A stretch of 64,000 bases of DNA from Cylicocyclus nassatus (taxonomy: Eukaryota > Nematoda > Chromadorea > Rhabditida > Strongylidae). Below are positions 42,585 through 52,162 of this stretch, one piece after another. Under the pieces are notes generated by a model that was not told where the DNA came from, did no database searches, and saw only the letters and a list, made by a program, of their open reading frames with translations. Position numbers and translations under genes: made by a program. Every line of letters starts with the position of its first letter. The first letter of the stretch is position 1. The stretch covers positions 55,534,302 to 55,598,301 of the forward strand of contig CATQJL010000223.1 in assembly GCA_958299035.1 (NCBI GenBank), read 5' to 3'.

Positions 42585-43760
42585 AGTAGAAGAAATCTTA
42601 TCTCCCCCTAAAATCCACACGGCTTCTTACTGCTCATGCATATGCTCTCTACTTCTCGTATTTATCGGTAAATTTTCGTATTTCTTCCATGGCTAGATGT
42701 CGAAAAACATACGTAAAACCCAAAACATTAGGTTGTCTCAAAAGTTTTTTTTTTGAATTTTGTCTTTTCACCGGTATAAATCATATACTTCTCAACATCA
42801 ATTAGGTGTATGGTGTCTTTCAACAGGGCAAAGCAAACTCTATAAGACGGCATGTGTTTGCACCGGCTTTAGCACATCACGAGTTAGAGCCCAAAATTTG
42901 GATTTTTCGGAGGCGCGAAAAAATTGGAAAGCATTTATATCTTTGTGTGAGGAAAACTTACAGAATTCCCAGTTGCTTGTGCATACGTTCCACATAACAC
43001 ATTCATCTTGCCATTGCTGCAATTGTTTCTGCGTTAAAACAACTAAAGGTTTCAATCTTTCGAAAAAGAGATACTGTGCTTTTTCCACGTGAGCAAATGT
43101 ATAGTATATTTGAAAGTGCAAAAGCAAATCTCTAGCTTTCTAGAAACACTAGTTACCGAAAAATATCGATTTTCAAACAAAAGACCTTCGGCAAAAAAGC
43201 TTAACTCAGTATTATCGAAAATCGACGCTATCGCTAAAGACATGTAGTTCACATTAACTTATGTGGAAACAGCATAGCGTCGCCATCTCGGAAGCTTAAA
43301 ATTTAGATTTTCTTTTCTAGCACAAAAACAAGTATAACAAGGGCATATATGATATGTGGAATATGCATGAGCAGGGAGATTCGGTAAGGCAACCAATCCT
43401 TGAACGGAGATATAAACGCTTTTTAATTTTTCGAGCATCCGCAATTTGTTAGATTTTGGATTCTAACTCGAGGCGCTCTGAGACTGGTGCGAACATTAAC
43501 GATACTTATAGAGCTCAATTCAAATGTTACCTTATATTCTAACTAGAATCAAAAGGTGCATGACTTATTCGTGAAAAAGCAAAATTGAAAAAAACTCATG
43601 AGACAACGTAACGTATTGGTATGCGTGTGTTTCTCGACTTCTAGTCATGAAAAAATACGCAAATTTACCAAGACAAAATGTAGAGAGTATTTGCATGAGC
43701 AAGCAAAAAGCTCGTAAGGTTTCTGAAAGGAGATAAGATTTTTTTGCATATTCGCGAATT
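42585..43760. repeat. Long foldback repeat upstream of gene C
   Basis: Working inwards, GAAATCTTATCTCC, CTGCTCATGCATATGCTCTC, GGTAAATTTTCGTATT, CCATGGCTAGATGTCGA and TTAGGTTGTCTCAAAAG (42728) on the left all recur as complements on the right, out to ~43745. The arms are ~450-500 bp, imperfect. The right arm is also related to 34400-34560 and 38100-38240, so one repeat family lies beside genes A and C. No transposase is encoded. Confidence 0.65.
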
Positions 43761-44045
43761 TGATTTTAGTTTCGTCTTCAAACTTTCTTGAAACAGACTT
43801 TGAGCAAATTTTAAGTTAACCTTTGCAGAACCTTTCCTCTGTCGAATGATACCGCAAAACCCATTCAAGGTATAAAGAGAATATGACGCTAAAAAGTTTA
43901 GAAAGTTTCGAAACAATGAAAGTAGCTGTGCATTTGACTCATTAGGCTAAGCCGTTTTCGCCGATATCACGCCATAAAAGCGACAAGTCCTTTCTGAACT
44001 TCAGGATCCTTTGTTGAACATAGATGTGTATGTTGTCTTCTCTGC

Positions 44046-44047
44046 AG
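44046..44047 (+). promoter_or_regulatory. Candidate trans-splice acceptor of gene C
   Basis: TGTCTTCTCTGCAG ends here, 27 nt before the ATG; the ~100 bp upstream align well with gene A, including TTTCGCCGATAYCACGCCA. Confidence 0.5.
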
Positions 44048-44074
44048 GTAAAAGATCCATTCGCAGTGAAAAGG

Positions 44075-44366
44075 ATGAAGGTTTTGCTGCTTCTGATACT
44101 TCTCAGTACGTATAGCACAACACTGTCAGGGAAACAAGAAGTGAAGGACAGCAGGCTAGAAAAAGAAGTTGACCATATTATGCTAACGCAGGAGAAGCAC
44201 TTATTTTAGACCCAGCGGGACATTCTATGGTTGCGTTAAAGACAGATGCGCTGTTTTCTGTGGAGGGAGTGCATTATTAGATCGAATTGAAAAGAAATTC
44301 AATGTCATAATCACCACGTATAAAACTCTCGAAGATTGCTTCAAAGAATGCAAAAAGCGGTCGTAG
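44075..44366 (+). CDS. Gene C: small secreted cysteine-rich (degenerate Kunitz-like) protein, two exons
   Basis: Exon 1 44075-44154 and exon 2 44210-44366 give a 78-residue product. Signal peptide MKVLLLLILLSTYSTTLS, then a charged linker. Exon 2 reads GTFYGCVKDRCAVFCGG..., a helical EKKFNV region and a terminal YKTLEDCFKECKKRS, five cysteines in all. CAVF.GG and KTLEDCFKEC recall Kunitz domains, but spacing is atypical. The intron is 55 nt; its donor reads AGGCTAG, that is GC instead of GT, whereas the inverted copy at 47351 retains GT. GC donors can work but splicing efficiency is uncertain. AATAAA follows at 44475. Exon 2 lies wholly within the left arm of the large palindrome. Confidence 0.62.
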
Positions 44367-44837
44367 TATGGAAAAAAACTGGATTTGCAGTATTTAATCA
44401 AGATATTACCAAGACTTCTAGTATTTACAATCTTTCCGCTCGTTGAGATTAGATTTTCCCGTTATGAGTAGATAAATAAAGTGTTGCACGTATACCAAAG
44501 TTATCTGTTGAAAAGGGTGAAATCTTAACTCGATCGAAAAGCAAGTGAAACACAAAGGCCGATAACTTCAAACGCAAATCTTTCAGGAAACTTAAAAAGA
44601 TTAGTTCCTAGGATAGGTTTCAACAATTGAAGGAATGCCTAAATCTGCCTTTACAGTTCTCCTCGTAGATATCATACAATCTCAGACAGTCGAAGGGGTA
44701 CCTCCGGAGCGAAAATGGGAGGGTCCCGGGCTCTGGCCAGGGGGGGGGGGTTTGCCACTCGTGCTCCGGAGCCCTCCCATTTCACCCATTTTGGTGCTCC
44801 GGGGGTCCTCCAAATCTGGCGCACCCCCGAAGCAGAG

Positions 44838-44937
44838 ATCTGCGAGCCCCATGAAGGAGTCCCATTCGCCCTTCTTGTGACGTCACGGTGACTTCACAAG
44901 AAGGCGAATGGGACTCCTCCATGGGGCTCGCAAATCT
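44838..44937. repeat. ~100-bp hairpin (left palindrome copy)
   Basis: GAGATCTGCGAGCCCCATGA ... TCCCATTCGCCCTTCTTGTG pairs with the following complement around GACGTCACGGTGAC. It sits at the junction between the gene C flank and the RTE fragment, so it is probably a small MITE or the breakpoint. The mirror copy is at 46540-46640. Confidence 0.7.
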
Positions 44938-45975
44938 CTGACGTTTTGCTTCGCGAGGAATCCACTCCGATGCTCTTAGTCCATCTGTCGTCTGTTCTTC
45001 TCATAATGTGACCGGCCCATCGATGCTTCGCTTTCGCAACGTAATCCGCTGGGTCACGAAGACGGGACATTCTTCTCGTATCCGTACTGCGAAATCCGAC
45101 AATATGTTGCTTGTGTCGGGTCATCTTTAAAAGGTTACGCTCCAGCGTTCTGTGGGTGGTCCTTCAAGCTTTCGACGTGGCTACGGTGTCGGCCCAAGTC
45201 TCAGCTGCGTAGCAGAGCGCTGGGAGAACGGTTGAGTCGAACAGGTGGGCACAGAAATCTGAGTCCGTCAGCTGGACGGTGGCTTCTTTCAGGGCCCAAA
45301 GGCGGCCTAGGCTGCTCTCTCCTGTTAAGTTCTTCCCTCAAGTCGTTCCCCATGTTCATCGAAAGTCCGAATTACACATAAAAAAGATGTCTCCTTGATA
45401 TGGCCTTCCAATTTTATTTCTACATTTTCGCAAAATGCGCTTCTCATAAACTGAGTCTTCTTCTGATCTATTCGCAATCCGATCTTCTTCCCTACTTCGT
45501 TCACTTCCTTCAGCACCGTCTCTGCTTTAGTGATAGTGTTTGAGAAGAGAAGAATGTCGTCCGCAAAAGAACGTTGGACAGGAATCTCCCATAAACTCGT
45601 TTGCCTCTCTCTTTCAGTCCAGTTACTTCATCACCCACTGCCAGGCCGCGGTCAGCTTTGGCGAAATTGCGTCGCCTTGTCGGACCCCCTTCTTAGGATG
45701 GTTAGGGGGCGATGGAATAGCTGCATCGTCGTTGTACAGTCCTTGTAGCAGTCAGCTAATGCTCTTACAGTGTCACGTAAGCTGGGTCCACTCCTTAATC
45801 GGTTAACGCTGACAAAATGCGTTCGTTTCGATGTTGTCAAAGGCTTTCTCGTAGTCGGACGAGAGGCGTTGGTGCCCATTGTTCCTACTGGAGAAGTACC
45901 ACCAAGCATTCTACCAGCTGAAGTGCGTGTAGCGATAAGACCATGAAGACGTCTACAGCTCCAGGACCAGGTCAT
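44894..45975 (-). pseudogene. RTE-type reverse transcriptase fragment, minus strand
   Basis: On the minus strand, 45975 to ~45652 reads ALADCYKDCTTTMQLFHRPL, a segment just upstream of RT motif B in a nematode-type RTE. 45516-45325 reads KIGLRIDQKKTQFMRSAFC, the post-YADD region. 45124-44894 reads RLRDPADYVAKAKHRWAGHI, the C-terminal region. These lie in different phases with stops, so it is a dead, 5'-truncated copy. It belongs to an RTE subfamily distinct from the copy at 30496. Confidence 0.75.
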
Positions 45976-46169
45976 CTTTCCGTCAAACTTGTGCGAGCCG
46001 GAACTGCGAATAGATCGAAAGAAGACTCAGTTCATGAGAAGCGCATTTTGCGAAAATGTAGAAATAAAATTGGAAGACCCTATTATGGAGACGTCTTCTT
46101 ATGTTAATGCGGATTTTTGATGAACATGGGGAACGACTTGAGGGAAGAACTTAACAGGAGAGAGCAGCC

Positions 46170-46534
46170 TAGGCCGCCTTTGGGCCCTGAAAGAAGCCAC
46201 CGTCCAGCTGACGGACTCAGATTTCTGTGCCCACCTGTTCGACTCAACCGTTCTCCCAGCGCTCTGCTACGCAGCTGAGACTTGGGCCGACACCGTAGCC
46301 ACGTCGAAAGCTTGAAGGACCACCCACAGAACACTGGAGCGTAACCTTCTAAAAATGACCCGACACAAGCAACATATTGTCGGATTTCGCAGTACGGATA
46401 CGAGAAGAATGTCCCGTCTTCGTGACCCAGCGGATTACGTTGCGAAAGCGAAGCATCGACGGGCCGGTCACATTATGAGAAGAACAGACGACAGACGGAC
46501 TAAGAACATCGGAGTGGATTCCTCGCGAAGCAAA
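46170..46534 (+). pseudogene. Inverted duplicate of the RTE C-terminal region
   Basis: The plus strand reads FDSTVLPALCYAAETWADT (~46235-46290) and then RLRDPADYVAKAKHRRAGHI (46415-46475), matching the minus-strand sequence at 44894-45250. It exists because of the palindrome, not as an independent insertion. Confidence 0.75.
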
Positions 46535-46539
46535 ACAGA

Positions 46540-46640
46540 GATTTGCGAGCCCCATGAAGGAGTCCCATTCGCCCTTCTTGTGACGTCACGGTGACTTCAC
46601 AAGAAGGCGAATGGGACCCCTCCATGGGGCTCGCAATCTC
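46540..46640. repeat. ~100-bp hairpin (right palindrome copy)
   Basis: Mirror copy of 44838-44937; self-complementary around GACGTCACGGTGAC. Confidence 0.7.
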
Positions 46641-47131
46641 TGCTTCGGGGGTGCGCCAGATTTGGAGGACCCCCGGAGCACCAAAATGGGTGAAATGGAA
46701 GGGCTCCGGAGCACGAGTGGCAAACTCCCGCTGGGCAGAGCCCGGGACCCTCCCATTTTCGCTCCGGAGGTACCCCTTCGACTGTCTGAGATTGTATGAT
46801 ATCTACGAGGAGAACTGTAAAAGCAGATTGAGGGCATTCCTTCAATTGTTGAAACCTATCCTAGGAACTAATCTTTCAAACCTATCCTAGGAACTAATCT
46901 TTTTAAGTTTCCTGAAAGATTTGCGTTTGAAGTTATCGGCTTTGAGTTTCACTTGCTTTTCGATCGAGTTAAGATTTCACCCTTTTCAACAGATAACTTT
47001 GGTATACGTGCAACACTTTATTTATCTACTCATAACGGGAAAATCTAATCTCAGCGAGCTGAAAGACTGTAAATACTGGAAGTCTTGGTAATATCTTGAT
47101 TGAATACTGCAAATCCAGTTTTTTTTCCATA

Positions 47132-47288
47132 CTACGACCGCTTTTTGCATTCTTTGAAGCAATCTTCGAGAGTTTTATACGTGGTGATTATGACATTGAG
47201 TTTCTTTTCAATTCGATCTAATGATGCACTCCCTCCACAGAAAACAGCGCATCTGTCTTTAACGCAACCATAGAATGTCCCGCTGGGT
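47132..47288 (-). pseudogene. Copy D: orphan inverted second exon of the cysteine-rich gene
   Basis: The 157-nt exon 2 of gene C is present intact on the minus strand, ending in a stop (47132-47134). It is preceded by the same TTATTTTAG acceptor, the 55-nt intron and a GT donor (GTTAGAAA). It differs from C by Ser for Leu and Leu for Phe. Homology stops exactly at the exon 1/intron boundary, so the signal-peptide exon is missing. The upstream minus-strand frame (to 47553) would enter in the wrong phase if spliced at that donor. Most likely non-functional unless a new first exon exists. Confidence 0.7.
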
Positions 47289-47351
47289 CTAAAATAAGTG
47301 CTTCTCCTGCGTTAGCGTAATATGGCCAACTTCTTTTTCTAACCTGCTGTC

Positions 47352-49268
47352 TTAAATTACAAAAATAATGCTCTAGAATGGGGTCACACAGGTTTGTCAG
47401 CATTTTCAATCTGCAATGTTCCGTGCCATATTTTTGGCAGTCGCTATATAAAATTTGTTGAGCCATTCTCCTTGTGATGTTCCATTTTAGACGCTTTCGA
47501 AAGAGTACCCACTTACAGAAACTGTAAATGAAGTTACGGTGATATCGACCCATAAGTATGATTCAAGATTAGTAAACGGCATTCTTGTTTGATTCAGTCC
47601 TCAAAGTTGTATGCCATCAAATGTTCGCTTGCTCTTACTGATGGTTTGCATATGTAGCATGGAAGGTGACATAAGACCAAATTTGGATACCTGTGCATGG
47701 TTAAAGAGTTCCAAACCAGGCCAGGCAAGTGATTTTTATCGTTTTTAAAAGATACCAGTGTGTCACCTTTGCTTCGCAGAGGCTCGCACTGGCCCTACTC
47801 TATACGTCTTACTCATCCCGACTAACGATGACATTGGAACTTACCGCGCAGTGCCAATTATCGCGATTAAAGTGTAAACAACTACGCATTTCAAATGTTT
47901 GTGTGAGATCGGTGATCTCGCGTGGATGGAACTTTTTGCAGAAGAACAAGTACAAATCTGAATAGGTTTTAAGACTTATCCTGGCTTGATAGTTGCCTAA
48001 GGACAATAGGCAACGTGAAAGCTGAAAAAAAAGCTCCCTTGCTATCACATGCCCACAAAATTATGTATATCTGTAAATCTTAACCTACCGAATGTTGTAG
48101 CAGACAGACAGAGATGAAAGCATGCCCGCCTTTGTCCGCACATGGTTTAAGTGGCTCAAAAAAAAAGCTCCCTTGCTATCACATGCCCACAAAATTATGT
48201 ATATCTGTATATCTGTATATCTCCTTGTGCTCAATAAAGGGCAGGATTGATGCGCAACTAAAGGCTCAAACTAATCTGGTTTCGGCTTTCCTTCTGTTTC
48301 TTGTAGCACAAGGAGATACTTCCCGACCGCTTTACCTTAAACTGCCGCATCTTCTCCATCATAAAATGAAAATGAGTTCTACCGCTATTGTTTACACGAG
48401 AAAAGACGATTTAATGAATCTATAGAAGGAGTGGAAATTTCGCTGCGAAAAGTGGCCCACGAGATAGACCGGTGTCAAAACATAAGTGTGCAAAGCTTGA
48501 CGGTGATCGGTTCACACACAAATGTTTTTATGAAGAGCACACTAACCAACAACTTTCCAACGCTCAGACTTATAAATGTATTGATAGAGGAGTGCCTCAA
48601 AATGTACATGCTTCTCGAAGTACCCAGTAAAATGATATACGCATTGACCAGTTTTAAAGGACATGAGTTGAAAACAATTTTTACAATCATCCGCTGATTT
48701 AGTCTAGTGATCGAAGGTGAGTAGACGTGACAACACTACAACAACATGTCCATTGCAGCAGCAACACTGCCGTCAATCAGCCCTTGATTCTGAAGACGAA
48801 AACTCTTGCAGCAGGAGCTGCAGTAAGCAGTAGTGTAAATGCTGAAGAGGCCGGGTTTGACTGAATACATGAATTCAGAAAGCTGGCTCTAATTCCCTAA
48901 GTTGCATATCAGACAAATCCTCTCAAAACTAACTTTATAGTGCGCACTATCTTGTGTTATGTAGAATCAATCTTTTCAAAGCGAGAAACTTCTCAGCAGA
49001 AAACAGATGTGCGTACAATAGTTCTCTCTTCCAGTAGTAGGCAGTTTGCATGAGCATGAACATTGAAATTATATAAAAGTTTAAACAAAATCTAAAAAAT
49101 GTTTTTACCCCAAAAAGCAAACCTTTTCGGAAGTCTTTTCGACCTTCCGCTTGTTCACAGCAAACTGTTTCCATGAGAGACTTATATATATTAAATTGTT
49201 GTTTTCACTATTACAAACTGTGGGAAAGAAAAGCAACATAAAAGCAGATATTATAGTAGCACATATTT
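47352..49268. other. Gene-free stretch with one direct repeat
   Basis: No supported gene. A ~57-bp segment (AAAAGCTCCCTTGCTATCACATGCCC...) occurs twice in direct orientation, at about 48021-48078 and 48159-48215, the second copy having extra ATCTGTAT units. Short frames here do not resemble known families. Confidence 0.5.
48021..48215. repeat. Direct repeat of ~57 bp, 138 bp apart
   Basis: Both copies begin AAAAAAAAGCTCCCTTGC and run through CATGCCCACAAAATTATGTA. The intervening ~80 bp is unique. Likely a small local duplication. Confidence 0.75.
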
Positions 49269-49656
49269 TAGGTTGTCCCATAAGTCTTTTCATTTTTGAG
49301 TCTTCGCTATATTAAGTCACACACTTCTTATTCTAATTAGACTTCATGATACCATTCGATAGAGTAAAGCAAGCTCTATAAGATGACTTTCTGCTTTTGC
49401 ACAAGCTTTGGTCCACTTCGAGTTTTAAACCAAAATCTAAAAAGTTTTGGATGGCCAGAAAACCAAAAATTTTTATGTGCTCGTTCAAAAAAATCCTACA
49501 ACTCTCTAACTCGCTCAAACATATATATTCCACATCAGACATTCATATATGCTGTTGCTGTAATTTTTTATCAGGGTATCGTGTCTATTTAGAATAACAA
49601 GTGTGTGACTTATTATAGCGAAAACTCAAAAATGAAAAGACTTATGGACAACCTGA
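49269..49656. mobile_element. Mariner-type MITE, ~385 bp
   Basis: TAGGTTGTCCCATAAGTCTT..CATTTTTGAGT at the left and its complement ending ..TATGGACAACCT at ~49654, ~43 bp of inverted terminus. The interior matches ~13290-13520 in part. No transposase is present. Confidence 0.78.
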
Positions 49657-49662
49657 TATATA

Positions 49663-49830
49663 CAGGGTGTCCCAAAAAAATGTTAACACTGTTTGATCGC
49701 TTATAACTTTGTTGCATTCATGTCTTTCGCCGAGCTTCACGTGCCATTGTGTAGAGCGAGGATCAATTTAGATTTATGAATCTCTGATCTTTTTTGGTTA
49801 CTGTAGCACTACGGTATAAATTTTTAGCAA
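49663..49830. repeat. Mariner-like terminus related to 4680
   Basis: CAGGGTGTCCCAAAAAAATG followed by ACACTGTTTGATCGC and TCAATTTAGATTTATGAATC; the same order is found at 4680 and (without the end) at ~3900. The other end was not found, so this copy is truncated or interrupted, possibly by the Penelope-like element next door. Confidence 0.5.
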
Positions 49831-49976
49831 ATAGGGCCACTGTGATATAGGCCTTTTAATGAAAAAAATTCCAAAATTCCTGTATGTTCTCTGATCATGA
49901 AACCTGGGCATTGTTTGAATTCATGACATATGTTGTAAGCCACGCAGGTTTTTTAAGTTCTTTATTTTGGTCTAAC

Positions 49977-50001
49977 GTTTCGGCAAAAATGCATTTCTCA
50001 G
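49977..50001 (-). ncRNA. Degenerate hammerhead-ribozyme-like motif
   Basis: On the minus strand the sequence runs CTGAGAAATGCATTTTTGC then CGAAAC. Penelope-like elements are known to carry minimal hammerhead ribozymes with a CUGANGA core, a short stem and GAAA. Here the GAAA side and a small GCA/TGC stem are present, but CUGANGA reads CTGAGAA, so a core residue is altered. Position downstream of the RT-endonuclease frame fits. Activity is doubtful. Confidence 0.35.
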
Positions 50002-50380
50002 AGACCTGAAAGAAAGCCTCACACTTGTTTTTCACCCTGTTACTGTCAAATCTCTCTTCTCGACTAGCTCAGTTCGATACGCCAGGGGCAAACACACTGA
50101 GACATTACATTGTAAGTAGCGTACCAAGATCTTCACCAATCAGGCGACAACGGAAGTTTGAGATCCACTGGTGGCAATAGACTGAAACTGACCGATATGG
50201 GCAGCTTAAGTAAAGTGGATATGTTATCTATAAATGACAATATGACAGAAATGGCATCAAGTCACTTGTGATAGAGAGCTGCTCATTCTTTCCGTTTAGC
50301 TTAGGTTCGCGCGAAAGAATGTATGTCGCTTCAAGCGCTTTGCGAGCAGAGATTTTCGACTCGTGACCTAGGATGATGCA

Positions 50381-51310
50381 CTAGATACTGAAGTCATTGC
50401 CGTGCTGATCTACCTTACTCTGGTTTCCTAGCAGACTTGGCATGCTCTCCCGCCTTTTACTAGACAAGTGTTCAATAATTCGCACGCTGAGTTGACGACC
50501 AGTTTTCCCTATGTAGGTTGCGTGGCATTCTAGACATTCAATTTCGTAGACAATGCCAAACTTGGTACAGTCTCCCATCCTTCCGTAAGGACAAATGACG
50601 CAATTCCTCGTAATACAGGTTGTATCGTATAAACGATTACGCACTAGCTGTCGCTTGACGTTGCCTCGGGGGATCTTTACGAAAACAACATCTTGCTCCA
50701 ACTGGGCTTGTATTATGCAAGTCTGGAACGCGTGCTTTACATTATCGGAGAATGGTAAACATAATGGGATTCTGGTACGAGTTTGGCTATCATCATTGTA
50801 TGCAGTGTTTTTGAAATGCCTAAACACTGATGAGAAGTAGCCATTGGAAGCTGCTATCTCATTTGCCAACTCGAGGAATTCTTGTCGTTCACTCTCCCCA
50901 CTGCAGACTTCTCTTGCCGTTTTATACATGTTCCGCAGCACTGCTCGTTTTACGGTTATTGGATGGACTGATTTTGCGTGTAAGATGATATTCTTAGAGC
51001 TCTCTTTGCGATACCATTTTATTCGTATCGTACCATTACTTAACATTAGCTGGGTTTTCAAACACGGAAGCCAACCGTTTCGCGGAGCTTTTATGTACTG
51101 TGATTGTTGGTTTAACATCTTGAAACACGCGTCCATTTCGGACTGTATTGATGTTATAATGCAACGATCATCAATATATCTACAGTACATAAGTGGGCAT
51201 CGTGATAGCACCGGTCTTTCTATTCTGCTTATGAAGCAGATGGCTAGCGTAGGTGCTAATCTTTGGCCCATTGCCAACCCTCTTAACTGTGAGTAGTAGT
51301 ACCAGACCAC
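50381..51310 (-). CDS. Penelope-like RT C-terminal part and GIY-YIG endonuclease
   Basis: 309 residues. It opens with RT motif B (GLAMGQRLAPTLAICF) and motif C YCRYIDDRCI (YIDD at 51167-51178, minus strand). A thumb/linker with FPRHFKN-like and Cys-containing segments (CITRNCVICPYG) follows. The end is the GIY-YIG nuclease: FGIVYEIECLECHATYIGK, then the RQLSVRIIEHL arginine/glutamate region. The enzyme would copy RNA onto nicked DNA. The frame is open throughout; the preceding RT part lies in another phase. Confidence 0.88.
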   Translation of the reverse strand: MVWYYYSQLRGLAMGQRLAPTLAICFISRIERPVLSRCPLMYCRYIDDRCIITSIQSEMDACFKMLNQQSQYIKAPRNGWLPCLKTQLMLSNGTIRIKWYRKESSKNIILHAKSVHPITVKRAVLRNMYKTAREVCSGESERQEFLELANEIAASNGYFSSVFRHFKNTAYNDDSQTRTRIPLCLPFSDNVKHAFQTCIIQAQLEQDVVFVKIPRGNVKRQLVRNRLYDTTCITRNCVICPYGRMGDCTKFGIVYEIECLECHATYIGKTGRQLSVRIIEHLSSKRRESMPSLLGNQSKVDQHGNDFSI

Positions 51311-51777
51311 TTGAAGATATTACAGTTAAGACACTCCTTGATTAGAGTCATTATACGCGCATTACTAAGCCCATATATCGAAATGGTTACCATATGCATC
51401 AAACAGCTCAGAAAGCGCTTGTAAAGCTCACCGTTGGACACGTTCGTGTAGAGTGACGTTACATCAAATGACTCTAATGCACAGCTCTGTTCAATTTGAG
51501 CATGGTGCAGTCGATCAAGAAAATGTCTGGTATTCGTCAAATAAGCCGGTATTTTGTCGAGAAGTTGGGTGACAATTTTACTCAAGAACCATGATATCCT
51601 ATCGGTTGGACAATTTATACAGCTAATAATCGGTCGAATCTTGTAGACCGAGGCCGACACGGAGCTCATGTCACGCTCAGAGAGCTTATGCGTCTTCACA
51701 AGGCTGTAAAATACAGGACAGCATGGAAAGTTTAAGTCTGCTGAGAAACTTTTCGTTGAGGCCAGCTTCTTTACCAA
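51283..51777 (-). CDS. Penelope-like RT, N-terminal palm
   Basis: 164 residues with FYSLVKTHKL, IRPIISCINCPTDRISWFLS and ALESFDVTSLYTNV; the last is RT motif A with the first catalytic Asp. The DVTSLYTNV phrasing is characteristic of Penelope/telomerase-like RTs in this group. The frame is disrupted at both ends (~51700 and ~51300). Confidence 0.85.
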   Translation of the reverse strand: MVKKLASTKSFSADLNFPCCPVFYSLVKTHKLSERDMSSVSASVYKIRPIISCINCPTDRISWFLSKIVTQLLDKIPAYLTNTRHFLDRLHHAQIEQSCALESFDVTSLYTNVSNGELYKRFLSCLMHMVTISIYGLSNARIMTLIKECLNCNIFKWSGTTTHS

Positions 51778-52162
51778 GCATCATCCATATGTGATCCAAA
51801 TGCTTGCACTGAGAAAGAAACTTTTTTTCACTCGTGCGGCGATAAATAGTCTCGTCTGAGAGATGGCGCTCGGTAATCTCGTGGTCCAGTTGTTGAGACA
51901 TGACAACGAACTCTTCGCCATTATCGCCAGTAGAGAGGCGGATGATCCCTCTTCCAATCAATTCTCGCAATTCATTGAATCCAAGCCACTGCGCATGGGT
52001 CAAATTGGTTCGTTTGACCCATGCGCCGTCGTGTATGTCATCGCACGTCAGTCTCTCATATTTTTCAAACCATGCAACGCGCGTCACACCCTGCGGCGGC
52101 TGCTTAAGCAAAGCAGGGGGAGGAGAGATTTGCGGCGTGCGTGACTTGTCAAGACAAGGCAA
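51686..52162 (-). CDS. Penelope-like N-terminal region
   Basis: 158 residues upstream of the RT core. Includes RTNLTHAQWLGFNELRELIG, GIIRLSTGDNGEEFVVMSQQ and HEITERHLSDETIYRRTSEK, the region immediately before the palm in this group. The start is uncertain; the first ATG lies close to 52162 and upstream sequence is not obviously coding. The final ~30 residues overlap the next frame and are probably out of phase. Confidence 0.7.
   Translation of the reverse strand: MPCLDKSRTPQISPPPALLKQPPQGVTRVAWFEKYERLTCDDIHDGAWVKRTNLTHAQWLGFNELRELIGRGIIRLSTGDNGEEFVVMSQQLDHEITERHLSDETIYRRTSEKKFLSQCKHLDHIWMMLGKEAGLNEKFLSRLKLSMLSCILQPCEDA

Larger units (their letters stand above)
44147..47351. repeat. Large palindrome: 1.33-kb inverted repeat with 0.53-kb centre
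   Basis: The left arm 44147-45476 and right arm 46005-47351 are reverse complements with few differences. The gene C exon-2 region differs at two of 157 positions by eye, and the right arm has a small tandem duplication of CCTATCCTAGGAACTAATC at ~46857-46900. From outside in, each arm contains the gene C intron and exon 2, its downstream flank, a ~100-bp hairpin, and the 3' third of an RTE element. The centre 45477-46004 carries the upstream RT part of that element, on the minus strand and continuous with the left arm. The arms end outwards at the splice donor of exon 1. Confidence 0.88.

Noticed and set aside
44635..46890. Several overlapping frames over the hairpins of the palindrome
   Set aside because: Mirror-image pairs on both strands caused by self-complementary DNA, not independent genes.
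47218..47553. 111-codon minus-strand frame as a new chimeric gene
   Set aside because: It reads exon 2 of the cysteine-rich gene in the wrong phase; splicing at the GT donor would also leave the conserved phase.
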